Assembly (NCBI RefSeq): GCF_006968745.1
Contig: NZ_CP030118.1
Coordinates: forward strand, 1,438,654 to 1,502,653
Length of the DNA: 64,000 bases
Source of the DNA: Brasilonema sennae CENA114
GTDB taxonomy: Bacteria > Cyanobacteriota > Cyanobacteriia > Cyanobacteriales > Nostocaceae
Direction: 5' to 3'
In this document: piece after piece, positions 10,862 through 21,735 of the stretch
How positions within the stretch are numbered: the first letter of the stretch is position 1
Layout: every line of letters begins with the position of its first letter
The notes under the pieces: model-generated
Seen by the model: only the letters and a program-made list of their open reading frames with translations
Told to the model about the DNA's origin: nothing
Database searches by the model: none
Made by a program: the position numbers and the translations under genes

Positions 10862-11343
10862 ATGACAATCTCGAAAGCTACACTCACAACCGCGCGTGAT
10901 TCAGGAGTTTTAGTTAATAAGCTTGCTTCCAAAATCTCCTGCATTTCTTATCAGAGTATGCGTCGGTCTAGCAGAGTATTGAGAGAATTCGTACTTTATT
11001 ATTTTCCCATTTATAACCTCTCAATGAATGTTTTTTTTCGGTTTTATCCAGTTTTAGGATTTATTGAAGCTCTGGTTTATCAAACTGATGATGAAGTTGA
11101 AAAAATCAAAGTGAAGGCTATGAAAAGCTCCAACATTCTCCTTGGTATTCCAAGCAAGAAATGATCTTGGCTGTTTTAGAAGAGCATAATCTCAAGCATT
11201 GTAAAGTTGAATCATATATGCAAAAGCTGGGTGAATATTTTGAATTAGAAACTCAGCTATTAGCTAGCTATCATGTTAATCATGGAATGATTAAAAAAGC
11301 GGCTAAATTACGTTATTATGACTGCAGTTTAGTAAAAGGGTAA
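10862..11343 (+). pseudogene. Unidentified protein, frameshifted
   Basis: An ATG at 10862 opens MTISKATLTTARDSGVLVNK, continuing to FFRFYPVLGFIEALVYQTDD. Near 11115 the sensible frame changes and reads EGYEKLQHSPWYSKQEMILA, then LGEYFELETQLLASYHVNHG, ending at the stop 11341-11343. Joined, this is a protein of about 160 residues, mostly helical, which I cannot assign to a family. It lies 8 bp upstream of the cysC relic, so the two were probably in one operon within the decayed natural-product locus. Confidence 0.5.
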
Positions 11344-11350
11344 GGGTAGG

Positions 11351-11929
<579 letters not shown>

Positions 11930-11950
11930 TGATCGAGTAGGAAAAAGGAA

Positions 11951-14113
11951 ATGACTTTAGTCAAAGAAAAGGAACTGTGTAAACTTTTTGTTGAAGTTGG
12001 ACAACAACAATATTTACTTGTTGCTATGGGAACTAATTTTCCTAAGAACAATGAGGTAGCATGGAATAGTTTTATCACCAATTTATTATCAGCAAAAGGC
12101 AATCCTACTATTGAATATATTTATAAATTTTTATTAAATGGAGTTGCTGAATCTAACAAACAAAATCAGTCAGAAGTTAAGATAAAAACTGTTTATAATT
12201 ACTTTGCCGCTAAAATTATACGTTCAATCTTTGTTGAACCATCGGAACTAGAGAAAAACTGGTATTTTATTTGTGGCGCGGCAGAAATTCCCAAGCCTGG
12301 AAATTTTATTACTGTTCAGGTTTTTCAGGAACCGTTAGTGGCTGTACGCCAAGCAGATGGAAGGATTCGCGTTTTCCTCAATGTCTGCACTCATCGCCAA
12401 GCACCGGTCTTTGAAGGTCAGGGTTGTGTAAATGTAGATAAATGGGCTCTTTGTCCTTATCATGGATGGGCTTATGGTATAGATGGTCATTGCAAGAATG
12501 CACCAGGTGCAAATAGAGGAGAGTTTGGTGCTGATTTTGATTTGACAAACTACAGTTTGCAGGAGTTTGAGGTCAAAATTGATGAAAATCAGGGAATTTT
12601 TGCCAATTTGTCAGAAAATAGTCATATCAAGCAAGAATCACAACCTGAAAGCCATCAAAATATCGGGGTAGAAATTATAAATCTGCTTAATTCTGTGAGT
12701 CCAGGCTATGCAGATGGAGAAAGCGCCACACTTCCAGAACAAATCCGCCTCTGGTTGAGAATTGGTTATTTAGAAGAGAAAATAAAACAGCTAATTGTAG
12801 AGATTACCTCAGAAGGAAGAAGCGATAGTCGGCAATTAATATTAGAGTCATTGATTGCGGAACTCAAACACGTTATCCTGACTGTTAATAGTGATGGGTC
12901 AACCGCAGAATTGGATGAAGTGCTGCAAGGAGTTTACAGCAATGACGATCAAAAGCAAATCATTGGAAAGTCTATTGAGTATTCCAAAATTGATGCTGAT
13001 GACATAGAATATGCCGAATCATCTCAAAGAAGGCAAGCATTGCCAATCTGGATTTATGGCGATCCAGCATTGTTTGCTCTCGAAGTTGAGCATTTAATTA
13101 AACCAACTTGGCAATTTGTTTGCCATATCAACGAAGTTCCACAACCGGGTAACTTCACTTGGCTAGATATTATCGGTGAAAGAGCCTATGTCATCCGCAC
13201 TGCAAGTGGTGAATTGTTCGCTGGCAAACTTCAGGATGTCACACAACGGGGAAGCTATCCAAAATTTGGTTTACCCAACTACGGTTTAGAACCCATCGAT
13301 ATTGACATTTTTTATGGATTTATTTTCATTCGCTTTAGTTGGGAAGGCTCAAGATTAGCCGATAGTTGGTATTTACCTGGGTTATTAGAACCCTACCAAC
13401 TACAAGATATGCAACCCATTGGTGGAGTTGGTCGCTATAACATTAATGTGGAGGTGGATTACAAACTCCTGTGGGAAAACTTTTTAGAAGATTACCACTT
13501 TCCCATGATGCACAAAGGTTTAACTCGTCGGTTTGGAGTGTCGAGTGATTGTGAAGGCATTAACGGCATGATTATTCCGATGCCCGATCCGGCTTCACCC
13601 AGCTTAACCCCAATCGAGCGACAATATTATGATTGTGCCAAAGCGATCGCTCGACATTCTTGGGAGCGTGAGCAGCAATTACAAGATTTCGCTGCGGAAA
13701 ACGAGTCTCTGCCTGAAACGCTGTGTTACTCTGCCTTCTGCTCGATGTCAGCGCAAGAAGAAATTCCAATGCCTTTTTCTTTGAGCGTATTTCCCGAACA
13801 CGTCCAAACTTTTTCGTTAGTTCCCGCCCGGTCAAGAGAGTGCCGTTTTCATGTTCGCAGTTATGGTCATGTTCTTGACCCAAACGAGCTTCACAGTAAA
13901 GCCATTGAAGATGCGCAGCTAGCAAACATCCAACTGCTTTTGGAATCGTTACATGAGGAAATTCGCGTTAACTACATCTGTCAAGACAGCGTTTCCTCGC
14001 GGCTGTTCGATAAAACAGGAGTATTTAGTATTGCCGAATTTGATGTTGCTAAGTTTCAGGAGGCTATTTACACCAAGCTACCAATAACCCGTCGTCAACG
14101 CAAACCATTATGA
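11951..14113 (+). CDS. Tandem Rieske-type non-haem iron oxygenase with a degenerate second Rieske domain
   Basis: 720 residues. Residues 1-90 are of unknown type. A complete Rieske domain follows, with ligands C146-T-H148 and C168-P-Y-H171 (second box [12 protein letters not shown]). After an apparently unrelated linker (about 230-360), a second oxygenase begins at [20 protein letters not shown]. Its Rieske ligand boxes are absent: the chain goes from [10 protein letters not shown] straight to [19 protein letters not shown], suggesting a deletion of about 40 residues. The catalytic domain keeps the mononuclear-iron motif EDYHFPMMH (H516, H521) and a late QD (ICQDSVSSR) as candidate carboxylate. 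Electrons could in principle come from the first domain. It overlaps fni by 4 bp (ATGA), so both are translated together. Substrate unknown; a role in tailoring a terpenoid or natural product is inferred from neighbours. Confidence 0.8.
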   Translation: MTLVKEKELCKLFVEVGQQQYLLVAMGTNFPKNNEVAWNSFITNLLSAKGNPTIEYIYKFLLNGVAESNKQNQSEVKIKTVYNYFAAKIIRSIFVEPSELEKNWYFICGAAEIPKPGNFITVQVFQEPLVAVRQADGRIRVFLNVCTHRQAPVFEGQGCVNVDKWALCPYHGWAYGIDGHCKNAPGANRGEFGADFDLTNYSLQEFEVKIDENQGIFANLSENSHIKQESQPESHQNIGVEIINLLNSVSPGYADGESATLPEQIRLWLRIGYLEEKIKQLIVEITSEGRSDSRQLILESLIAELKHVILTVNSDGSTAELDEVLQGVYSNDDQKQIIGKSIEYSKIDADDIEYAESSQRRQALPIWIYGDPALFALEVEHLIKPTWQFVCHINEVPQPGNFTWLDIIGERAYVIRTASGELFAGKLQDVTQRGSYPKFGLPNYGLEPIDIDIFYGFIFIRFSWEGSRLADSWYLPGLLEPYQLQDMQPIGGVGRYNINVEVDYKLLWENFLEDYHFPMMHKGLTRRFGVSSDCEGINGMIIPMPDPASPSLTPIERQYYDCAKAIARHSWEREQQLQDFAAENESLPETLCYSAFCSMSAQEEIPMPFSLSVFPEHVQTFSLVPARSRECRFHVRSYGHVLDPNELHSKAIEDAQLANIQLLLESLHEEIRVNYICQDSVSSRLFDKTGVFSIAEFDVAKFQEAIYTKLPITRRQRKPL

Positions 14114-15165
14114 CTACCACTGTCCCATCAGTCAATGCTGTAACTGAAATTGAGACTCGCAAAGCCGACCACCTACGTGTCTGCTTAGAAGAAGATGTCC
14201 AGTTTCAGCAGGTAACTAGTGGATTTGAGTGCTATCGCTTCACTCATCACTGTCTTCCTGAAATCAACCGCAGCGATATCAATCTGCAAACAACCTTCCT
14301 GAGTAAAAATCTTGGCGCTCCTGTACTGATTTCTTCGATGACAGGAGGAACTGAATTGGCGCAGCTAGTCAACACTCGTTTAGCAATTGTTGCTCAACGC
14401 TACCAATTAGCAATGGGAGTTGGTTCGCAACGAATTGTGATTGAACAGCCTCATTTAGCTCCTACCTTTGCCGTGCGCTCCTTTGCTCCTGACATTTTGT
14501 TGTTAGCGAACTTAGGAGCTGTACAACTAAATTATGGATGTGGACTTGATGATTGCTTGCATCTTGTTCATTCTCTGGAAGCGGATGCACTAATTTTGCA
14601 TCTTAACCCCCTGCAAGAGTGTGTGCAATCAAGAGGAGATACAAATTTCCGGGGGCTGTTGGGTAAAATTGCCCAACTTTGTCAGCAACTACCTGTTCCG
14701 GTTGTTGTCAAAGAAGTGGGAAATGGAATTTCTGCGGCGATGGCACAAAAGTTAATTGATGCAGGAGTTTCAGCCATTGATGTTGCCGGTGCAGGTGGAA
14801 CTTCATGGTCAAAAGTAGAAAGCCAACGCGCAAAAGACAACAAGCAGCGCCGTTTGGGACAAACTTTTGCTGATTGGGGTTTACCAACCGCCGAGTGCAT
14901 CAATTCCATCCGGGGGAACGCGCCGACAATTCCCTTGATTGCTTCCGGCGGGTTAATCAATGGATTGGATGTCGCCAAAGCGATCGCTTTAGGAGCCGAT
15001 TTAGCAGGTTTAGCCCGACCTTTTTTAGAAGCAGCCGTCAAATCGGAATCCGCCGTTGATGAGTTGGTCGAAGTTCTGATTGCTGAACTCGAAACAGCTT
15101 TATTTTGTACTGGCAATGCCACCTTAGCAGAACTAAGAAATTCTGGGGCATTGCAACGTGTCTAA
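14110..15165 (+). CDS. fni: Type 2 (FMN-dependent) isopentenyl-diphosphate delta-isomerase
   Basis: Interconverts IPP and DMAPP with FMN and NADPH as cofactors, in the cytoplasm. The 351 residues are full length: [16 protein letters not shown] near the N-terminus, the [16 protein letters not shown] strand, [23 protein letters not shown], the glycine-rich [17 protein letters not shown] and phosphate-binding [20 protein letters not shown]. Its ATG overlaps the TGA of the Rieske gene, and its stop is immediately followed by the ATG of the EamA transporter, making a tight three-gene unit. Cyanobacteria normally carry one fni copy, so this may be the genome's essential isomerase; that would explain why it remains intact inside a decaying region. 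Confidence 0.95.
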   Translation: MTTTVPSVNAVTEIETRKADHLRVCLEEDVQFQQVTSGFECYRFTHHCLPEINRSDINLQTTFLSKNLGAPVLISSMTGGTELAQLVNTRLAIVAQRYQLAMGVGSQRIVIEQPHLAPTFAVRSFAPDILLLANLGAVQLNYGCGLDDCLHLVHSLEADALILHLNPLQECVQSRGDTNFRGLLGKIAQLCQQLPVPVVVKEVGNGISAAMAQKLIDAGVSAIDVAGAGGTSWSKVESQRAKDNKQRRLGQTFADWGLPTAECINSIRGNAPTIPLIASGGLINGLDVAKAIALGADLAGLARPFLEAAVKSESAVDELVEVLIAELETALFCTGNATLAELRNSGALQRV

Positions 15166-16092
15166 ATGAATGGTAAACATAACATGAAACTAGATGACTG
15201 CACTCAACGCACGCAAAACGCCCTCCACATTCGGGGCATAATTGCGATCGCGATCGTCACTCTAATATGGGCGACAACCTTCCCACTGACCAAAGATGCA
15301 GTCACTAGCTTTTCACCAGCTGTACTCACCGCCAGCCGTTTTACTGTTGCAGCAGCAATATTTACCCCGCACTTACGCTCTTTAAACGTTCAAATATTAC
15401 GTGATGGCATAGTTTTAGGACTTCTACTTTTCGCCTGCTTCGCCTTCCAAGCGAGGGGGCTGGAAACTGCCAATGCCAACCGGGGAGGATTCATTTTCAG
15501 CCTAAATGTGATCATTGTACCCCTGCTGGGGGCGTTATTCGGTCAGCCCTTGCTACTTAAAACTTTACTCGCCGCCGGAGTTGCCCTCACAGGCATCGGC
15601 ATTATGTGCTGGGAAAATGGCTCTCTAGGCATGGGTGACTTGTTATTGTTTGGCGACACCTTCATGTACGGGGTTTATATGCTGGTACTTCAGCAAACGG
15701 CACAACGCCACTTAACCCTATCCTTGACTGCCATCCAACTGTGGATTGTAGCAGTGTTAAGTACCATCTGGGCAGTACCGGATTTAAGCGTCGGGCAATT
15801 TGAGACGCTGAGCAATAACTATGGCATTGTCCTCTATCTCGGTCTGGTAGGGACTGCTGGTACTACCTGGTTAGAAACAATAGGTCAGCAATGGATTTCA
15901 GCTTCCGAGGCGGCGCTATTGTGTATCCTCGATCCGGTACTCACGTCCGTTTTTTCCTTTTGGCTACTCGGTGAGAAGTTTGGAGTACGCGGTTTGATTG
16001 GTACGCCTTTGGTACTAACTGCATTGATTTTGAGTCAGAGTAAGTCTCAATATATAGATCGAAAATTAATATTTGGCGGAGAACATGTTTAA
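15166..16092 (+). CDS. EamA/DMT-superfamily membrane transporter
   Basis: 308 residues with about ten hydrophobic helices in two EamA repeats. The first repeat opens with IIAIAIVTLIWATTFPLTKD and the second holds SASEAALLCILDPVLTSVFS followed by FWLLGEKFG, the usual repeat ending. Members move small metabolites such as amino acids and nucleotides across the inner membrane; the substrate cannot be read here. Translation starts with no gap after the fni stop, so it belongs to the same operon. A later in-frame ATG at 15184 is an alternative start. The open frame is undamaged. Confidence 0.85.
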   Translation: MNGKHNMKLDDCTQRTQNALHIRGIIAIAIVTLIWATTFPLTKDAVTSFSPAVLTASRFTVAAAIFTPHLRSLNVQILRDGIVLGLLLFACFAFQARGLETANANRGGFIFSLNVIIVPLLGALFGQPLLLKTLLAAGVALTGIGIMCWENGSLGMGDLLLFGDTFMYGVYMLVLQQTAQRHLTLSLTAIQLWIVAVLSTIWAVPDLSVGQFETLSNNYGIVLYLGLVGTAGTTWLETIGQQWISASEAALLCILDPVLTSVFSFWLLGEKFGVRGLIGTPLVLTALILSQSKSQYIDRKLIFGGEHV

Positions 16093-16132
16093 AAATTAGT
16101 AATGTTAACTTGATTTTTTCTACTATACGACC

Positions 16133-17287
16133 TTGATTAAAACGATTGATGAACATAGAGGTTGGGCAGGACGACCTTATGCGGCTGGGTGGGTTCGGGA
16201 CGAAGGAGAAGCTTATGTTCAATACAACAGCGACGGCTTTCACGACCAAGAACATCCGCAGGTTAAGCCAGAGAACACTTTTCGCATTGCCTTGCTGGGA
16301 GATTCTTTTACAGAAGCACGCCAGCTGCCACAACCACAAGGAATCGCCGCCGTTATTGAACGCGAACTGAAAAATTGTCCCACCCTAGCAGGTCGTGACG
16401 TAGAAGTGATGAACTTCGGAGTGAATGGTTATGGAACCGATCAAGAACTGATCGCCTTGCAAGAAAAGGTCTGGGACTATTCACCAGACCTCGTACTTCT
16501 GAATTTTTATCCAGGTAACGATGTCATCAACAACTCCCGCAGTCTCACCGAAAAAATGGTGAGTCAGACTGCTATGGATAATAGCGCCCTCATGAAACCC
16601 TATTTTGTTGATCGAGATGATAATTGGGTGCTTGATGACTCATTTGTAAATATGGATATTTATCGCTCACAAAAGTCATGGTGGCATCAGGCTTATCTCC
16701 AAGTTCAAGATCGTTTACGGATTTTACAGCTTTTAAAACAAGCAAAATACGCTTTACCACTTCCTCACCAAGATAATAAAAAACAAGACCCCCAGTTAGC
16801 AACACAACCTGCAACACTTTCTCCCTATATTGACCCTGAATGGCAGAATTTCTTAAAGCAAACAGAATGGCTTGCATACAACACTGCAACTGATCCTGAA
16901 TGGCAACAAACAGAAGGACTAATTAGTTTAATATATAATGAAACAATTACTAAAAAACCAAACTTTGCTGTAGTAACGCTAACAACTCCCCTGCAAGTTA
17001 ATCCCGATCCTGTCGTGCGTCATCATCAGGAAGTGTCAGGGTTAACAGATTGGTTTTACCCAGAAAAGCGGATTGCAGCATTAGGAGAACGTGAAGGTTT
17101 TACTACTATTAATCTAGGAGAATATTTTCAGGCTTATGCCGAGCAGAATAATGTCTGCTTACATGGGTTTGATAATACTTTTCGTTGCGACGGACATTGG
17201 AATGCTTTGGGACATCAGTTAGCAGGGGAGATTGTTGCTAAAACACTGTGCGAAAAGGGATTGTCCAAAATAATTCGTAATTCGTAA
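16133..17287 (+). CDS. SGNH/GDSL hydrolase, apparently lacking its N-terminal anchor
   Basis: 384 residues. Block I is ALLGDSFTEA (nucleophile serine), block II NFGVNGYGTDQE, block III NFYPGNDVINN (GxND type) and block V CDGHWNALGHQ (Asp and His), so the catalytic set is complete. Related proteins carry an N-terminal membrane segment of about 40 residues; here the frame opens with TTG 16133 directly at the conserved RGWAGRPYAAGW region, and a stop lies upstream at 16106-16108. The 5' end therefore looks truncated, making this a probable pseudogene or a cytoplasmic variant. Such enzymes are esterases or O-acetyl transferases acting on glycans or lipids. Confidence 0.65.
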   Translation: MIKTIDEHRGWAGRPYAAGWVRDEGEAYVQYNSDGFHDQEHPQVKPENTFRIALLGDSFTEARQLPQPQGIAAVIERELKNCPTLAGRDVEVMNFGVNGYGTDQELIALQEKVWDYSPDLVLLNFYPGNDVINNSRSLTEKMVSQTAMDNSALMKPYFVDRDDNWVLDDSFVNMDIYRSQKSWWHQAYLQVQDRLRILQLLKQAKYALPLPHQDNKKQDPQLATQPATLSPYIDPEWQNFLKQTEWLAYNTATDPEWQQTEGLISLIYNETITKKPNFAVVTLTTPLQVNPDPVVRHHQEVSGLTDWFYPEKRIAALGEREGFTTINLGEYFQAYAEQNNVCLHGFDNTFRCDGHWNALGHQLAGEIVAKTLCEKGLSKIIRNS

Positions 17288-17371
17288 TTGTAAGAGGATG
17301 TTTTAAAAGTCCTCTTGTCGGTATCAAAAGGTTCTATATCCTCCTAAATCCTCCTTAAAAAGGAGGACTTT

Positions 17372-17414
17372 GATTCCCCCTAACCCCCCTTTTTTAGGGG
17401 GGTTAGGGGGAATC
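17372..17414. repeat. 19-bp perfect inverted repeat (CCCCCTAACCCCCC hairpin)
   Basis: Arms GATTCCCCCTAACCCCCCT (17372-17390) and its exact complement (17396-17414) surround a 5-nt T loop. The same kind of element recurs between genes in many Nostocales genomes. It could stop transcription between the two SGNH genes, but with no trailing T-run it is more likely a dispersed palindromic repeat. A smaller hairpin of TCCTCCTT / AAGGAGGA type lies just upstream at about 17350. Confidence 0.8.
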
Positions 17415-17473
17415 AATAAGTGCCTAAAATCACAGCCAAATACTTTTAAAACAACCTCTAAGAGTAGGAATTA

Positions 17474-18560
17474 ATGGGAAAAATAAAGCGTTGGCTACAA
17501 AATTTATTGCTCATGCTGGCTGGAGTTATAGTTGGGCTGTTAATCATCGAAACTTTTGCCATTACTACTGGAGTTGCTGCCCCACAAAAATCCAAGGCGC
17601 AAATTTTTTATCAATTTATTCAACCAGATGCTCAATTAGGTTACAAACCTAAATCAAACCTGAAAGACTTCAAAACTATTTGGCAAGAAGCAAAAGTTAC
17701 AGAAGTTGCTAATACAGATAGTTATGGATTTCGCAATATAGGGAGAGATTAGACAAAATCTAACTTGTATTTTATTGGAGATTCATTTACATGGGGTCAA
17801 TGGGTCAGTGAAGAAATAATATTTCCCAGACTGGTAGAATCAGAGTTGCAGCAGACAGTAATTAATTTAGGTGTTCCCGGTTATTCTTTTGCTCAATATG
17901 AAACATTATTTAATGAATGGATCGCCAAATATAAACCTCAGACAGCCGTCTTATCTATAGTTGCTAATGATTTGACTAATTATTCATCGGATATTGGTCA
18001 AAAGATATATGATACACTGAAAGAAAGAAGTTTTTCGCCTTGGTATGAAAAAACCTTTCTCTACCAGTTTGTCTTGAAAAATAGTAAAAAAAGCTTGGCA
18101 GTAAAAACTGGAAAATCTATCTTTAAAGAAGCAAAAAATGGTTGAACTCTATTTAATTTATCGCTGGCAACACCTGAGTCAGGAGTTGGTGTAGATAGCG
18201 ATTATTTGACATCTGATGGAGTTCTCAAAGTAGAAGCGGCATTATCACGAATCATTCGTTTGACCAAAGAAAATCGAGTTAAGCTGTTTGTTTTTATCGT
18301 ACCTTCAAAAGAATCAGCTTATATCAAAGATTACGTCCAGTTATTTCCTGAAAATGTAGGTTTGCTCAAAAATGAAGATATTGGGTATCAGCGTTTATGT
18401 GATGTTGCAAAATGAAAAAATGTAACTTGTGTCAATTTAACTGATGATTTTAGAAAAATAGCAAGCAAGAAAAGCTTTACTTTGATATTGATGGTCATTG
18501 GAATCCGGCGGGACATAAACTAGCTGCCAAAGTAATTTTACATACTTTAGATAATTCGTA
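17474..18560 (+). pseudogene. Second SGNH/GDSL hydrolase with three in-frame stops and a frameshift
   Basis: One reading frame from ATG 17474 encodes a membrane anchor (LLLMLAGVIVGLLIIETFAI), then FIGDSFTWGQW (block I), NLGVPGYSFAQYE and VANDLTN. Stops interrupt it at 17750-17752 (TAG), 18143-18145 (TGA) and 18413-18415 (TGA). Near 18475 the frame shifts and the catalytic end DIDGHWNPAGHKLAAK follows to TAA 18558-18560. Gene length and block order are those of an intact enzyme of about 360 residues, so decay is mostly by point mutation. It is a divergent relative of the SGNH gene just upstream. Confidence 0.85.
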
Positions 18561-18618
18561 ATTCGTAATTAATTCAGCTTCCAAGTTATTAACTTAGTTT
18601 TGAAAAAATTAAAAGCAA

Positions 18619-19584
18619 ATGACAACAAGCCAAACAACGGCAGAGGAAATATCTAACGAGATGCCACCGCTTGAAATGGAACTTCAAGACGCTTCTGTAC
18701 GTATGCCCTATCCTTCACCAACCCCATACCCGATGATGGGGGCTGCTTCGTTAGGAGATATGCCATCCTTTGCAATGGATGGCGAAAATCTTGGCGGCTA
18801 TTCTCAGTACGGTGTCGCTGGCACTTCTGGGGCAGAAAATCGGCTGGATGTCTTTAGCATTGGCAAAGATAGCGCTATGTACCACAAAAAGTGGAATAGC
18901 TCAGTCTGAAGTGATTGGGAAAGACTAGGGGGCTACTGTGTTTCTGCACCAGCTGCGATCGCCAGAGGAGAGAATCGGATTGATACCTTTGTGATTGGAG
19001 GCGATCGCTCTGTGTATCATAAAAGCTGGGATGGTTCAACCTGGAGCGATTGGCTAAATCTTGGCGGATATTCTCAGTACGGTGTGGCGGCTGCTTCTTG
19101 GGGAGATCGGCTGGATCTGTTTATCGTCAACTGGGATGGAGCCATATACCAAAAGTGTTGGGATGGCTCAATCTGGGGTGATTGGGAAAGGCTGGGGGGC
19201 TACTGTATTTCTACACCAGCTGCGGTTTATTGGGGATTAAACCGGATTGACACCTTTGCCTTGGGTAGCGATCGCGCCATCTATCAAAAGTATTGGGATG
19301 GCTCAAGCTGGAGTGGTTGGGAAAAACTCGGTGGCTATTCCCAGTATGGTGTTGCGGCTGCTTCGGGAATTGAAAATCGCCTAGATATTTACATCATTGC
19401 TCGTAACGGTGCTGTGTACCAGAAGTACTGGGATGGCTCAAATTGGGTTGGGTGGAATAATCTCGGCGGCTATTCTATTGCTGCGCCGGCTGCGGTTGGT
19501 TCTGCGCCAAAGCGTGTTGATACTTTTGTGTTGGGTAGCGATCGCGCAATTTATCACAAGTGTTATGCAATAAGGGTCAGTTAA
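18619..19584 (+). pseudogene. PLL-type (DUF346) propeller lectin with one nonsense codon
   Basis: A Pro/Met-rich N-terminus of about 55 residues precedes six blades of about 46-48 residues, each built around GGY...DGSxWSDWxxL. Odd blades begin GGYSQYGVA and even blades GGYC(V/I)S(A/T)PAA. In blade 1 the codon expected for tryptophan is TGA at 18907-18909 (SSV-stop-SDW; the second gene has TGG at the matching place). The frame is otherwise open to 19584. Proteins of this class bind fucosylated or other glycans. No signal peptide is visible. Confidence 0.85.
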
Positions 19585-19661
19585 GGCTTAACTCTTTGTC
19601 AAAGTCAGTTTTTTAACGAACCGCAAAGAACGCAAAGAACACAAAGCAAGAAAACAGGCCA

Positions 19662-20561
19662 ATGACAACCAGTTTTCCAACTACAGCAGCAATTTCTCAG
19701 GATCGGGGTATGCCATTTCCGGCGATGAGTCCCGCCTCTAAAGAAGATATGCCAATATTTTCTACTGATGGGGAATATTTAGACGGATACTGCCAGTATG
19801 GTGTTACAGCCACTTCTTGGTCAGAGAATCGGCTGGATGTTTTACTCACAGCGAGTATTGGCTCTTTATGGCATAAATGGTGGGATGGCTCAACTTGGAG
19901 CGATTGGCAAAGACTTGGTGGTTATTGTATTTCCTCGCCAGCTGCGGTTTCTTGGGGGTTGAATCGCATTGACACCTTTGTTTTAGGTAGCGATCGCGCT
20001 ACTTACCGCACATGGTGGGATGGTTCAAAATGGAGTCGTTGGGAAAACCTTGGCGGGTATTCCCACTATGGAATCGCCGCCGCTTCTGGTAGTGAGAATT
20101 TGCTAGATATTTTTAATGTTGGCATTGATGGTGCGCTGTACCACAAGCGATGGAATGGTTCAACCTGGGATGAGTGGGAAAATCTCGGAGGCTACTGTGT
20201 TTCTGCACCGGCGGCGGTTTCTCGTGGGAAAGACTGCATTGATACCTTTGTTTTAGGCGGAGATGGTGCGATTTATCACAAGCACTGGAATGGCTCAACC
20301 TGGAGTGGTTGGGAAAATTTGGGAGGGTATTGCCAGTATGGTGTCGCTGCCACTTATGTTACGGAAAATCGGCTAGATATCTTTACTGTTGGCTGTGATG
20401 GTGCAATGTACCGCAAGAGTTGGGATGGTTCCGTCTGGAGTGATTGGCAGCATCTTGGTGGTTACTGTACTTCTGCACCGGCGGCGGTTTCTCGTGGGAA
20501 AGACTGCATTGACACTTTTGTTGCAGGAGGCGATCGCGCCGTTTACCACAAATGTTACTAA
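19662..20561 (+). CDS. PLL-type (DUF346) six-blade propeller lectin
   Basis: 299 residues, intact. After a 45-residue Pro/Met-rich leader (ending KEDMPIFSTDGEYLDGY), six blades alternate in two types: QYG/HYG blades (1, 3, 5) and S(S/A)PAA blades (2, 4, 6). Each carries WWDGSTWSDW or a variant, the tryptophan/aspartate signature of the Photorhabdus PLL/DUF346 family, which binds sugars such as L-fucose. The leader shares the pattern DMPxFxxDGExLxGYxQYG with the neighbouring lectin pseudogene, so they are tandem duplicates. No signal peptide or lipobox; secretion, if any, would need a dedicated exporter. Its survival among pseudogenes is notable. Confidence 0.85.
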   Translation: MTTSFPTTAAISQDRGMPFPAMSPASKEDMPIFSTDGEYLDGYCQYGVTATSWSENRLDVLLTASIGSLWHKWWDGSTWSDWQRLGGYCISSPAAVSWGLNRIDTFVLGSDRATYRTWWDGSKWSRWENLGGYSHYGIAAASGSENLLDIFNVGIDGALYHKRWNGSTWDEWENLGGYCVSAPAAVSRGKDCIDTFVLGGDGAIYHKHWNGSTWSGWENLGGYCQYGVAATYVTENRLDIFTVGCDGAMYRKSWDGSVWSDWQHLGGYCTSAPAAVSRGKDCIDTFVAGGDRAVYHKCY

Positions 20562-20630
20562 ACTCATGCACTCCACGCACAAATGAATGATTGTATTGAG
20601 TAGTTGTTAATATTTTACGGCTTCAAAACT

Positions 20631-21314
20631 ATGTATATCTATCAAGTTTAAATCTCAATTTTTTGTAATCTAACCTGTTCTTACTGTCCTCACCCATCTC
20701 AAGGTAGAACGAAAGGAAATATGTCTTTTTCTACATTTGTAGATGTTGTTGAATTAGCAATTGAATGTGGACAAAAAGATTTGTTTCTTAACAATTTTGG
20801 AGAACCCCTACTTCACCCTGAATTATTAGATTTTATCGCCTATACTAAAACAAAAGGAATTGAGTGCAATTTTATCACCAACGGTATACTCCTTGATGAG
20901 GCAATGGCATGGGGCTTGTCTGAATTAGGAATACACGATATTTATCTGTCGGAACATCTTATTGGGCAGAAAGAACGCATTCAACAAATGTTTCAGGAAA
21001 AATCTATTCCTTTGTCTATCGTCTATACCTATAATCCTCATCAGCAGGAAAAGCATGATTGGGCTGGACAAGTAACTTCTAAAACTACATCACGCAGAAG
21101 TTTAACTAGTACGATAAAAAAGCAAAAGCCGTGCATTTTTGAAACTAAAAAGCGAGTTGTAGTTTTGTGGAATGGAAGTATCAACACCTGTTGTATAGAT
21201 GTAAATGGAACAGGTATTGTGGGTTCTGTTAAAGATTATATTGGTAGAACACATGAATATGAATTTAATTCGATCCCGCTATGTAGCACTTGTGATTTAA
21301 TGCGTGAGGAATAA
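20631..21314 (+). pseudogene. Radical SAM enzyme with one early stop codon
   Basis: From ATG 20631 the frame reads MYIYQV, TAA (20649-20651, probably CAA in the ancestor), then ISIFCNLTCSYCPHPSQ with the radical SAM CxxxCxxC cluster motif (20664 on). It continues through LFLNNFGEPLLHPELLDFIA, a classic second strand (GEPLLHP), and a C-terminal region with CIFETKKRVVVLWNGSINTC and PLCSTCDLM, a short SPASM-like cysteine set for auxiliary clusters. About 227 codons, close to a complete small maturase. An internal ATG at 20721 would start after the cluster motif and give an inactive protein. Lying between lectins and a 2OG oxygenase/exporter, it may have modified a peptide. Confidence 0.8.
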
Positions 21315-21360
21315 TTCTTGAATCAGGCAATGGCAGAAGATTCAATTCTATTTTTAGATA

Positions 21361-21735
21361 AATACTATTGAATTTGACCCAAACAAATCCGGGGCTGATG
21401 ATTATACAGAGTCATTGGATGTCCCTAATCAATGGCCAGAAAATCCGCCGGCATTTCGTCAAGTTTTGCAGCAATTCTTTCAAGCTAGCCAAGAATGTGC
21501 TTTGAATATACTAGAAGCATTGGCGATCGCCCTGCAACTACCAAATTCCTACTTTACCGATTTACATTCTCAGCAAAACCACGCCGGAGTTTTCAATTAC
21601 TATCCCAACATTTCCCAAGCGCCAAAACTAGGACAAACTCGCTTTTTTGAACACACTGATTTGGGCAGCATCACCTTACTATTTCAGGATCAAGGAGGAG
21701 GATTAGAAGTATACACACCCCAAGGAGAGTGGATT
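21361..21735 (+). pseudogene. 2-oxoglutarate/Fe(II) dioxygenase fragment (isopenicillin N synthase-like)
   Basis: The frame upstream of and including TTG 21415 encodes IEFDPNKSGADDYTESLD, then HAGVFNYYPNISQAPKLGQT and FFEHTDLGSITLLFQDQGGG, which has the iron-binding HTD of the double-stranded beta-helix. The chain stops resembling the family after LEVYTPQGEWI, before the second histidine and the RxS motif, and passes in frame into an ABC permease at about 21735. Both ends are missing, so it is inactive. Confidence 0.75.
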
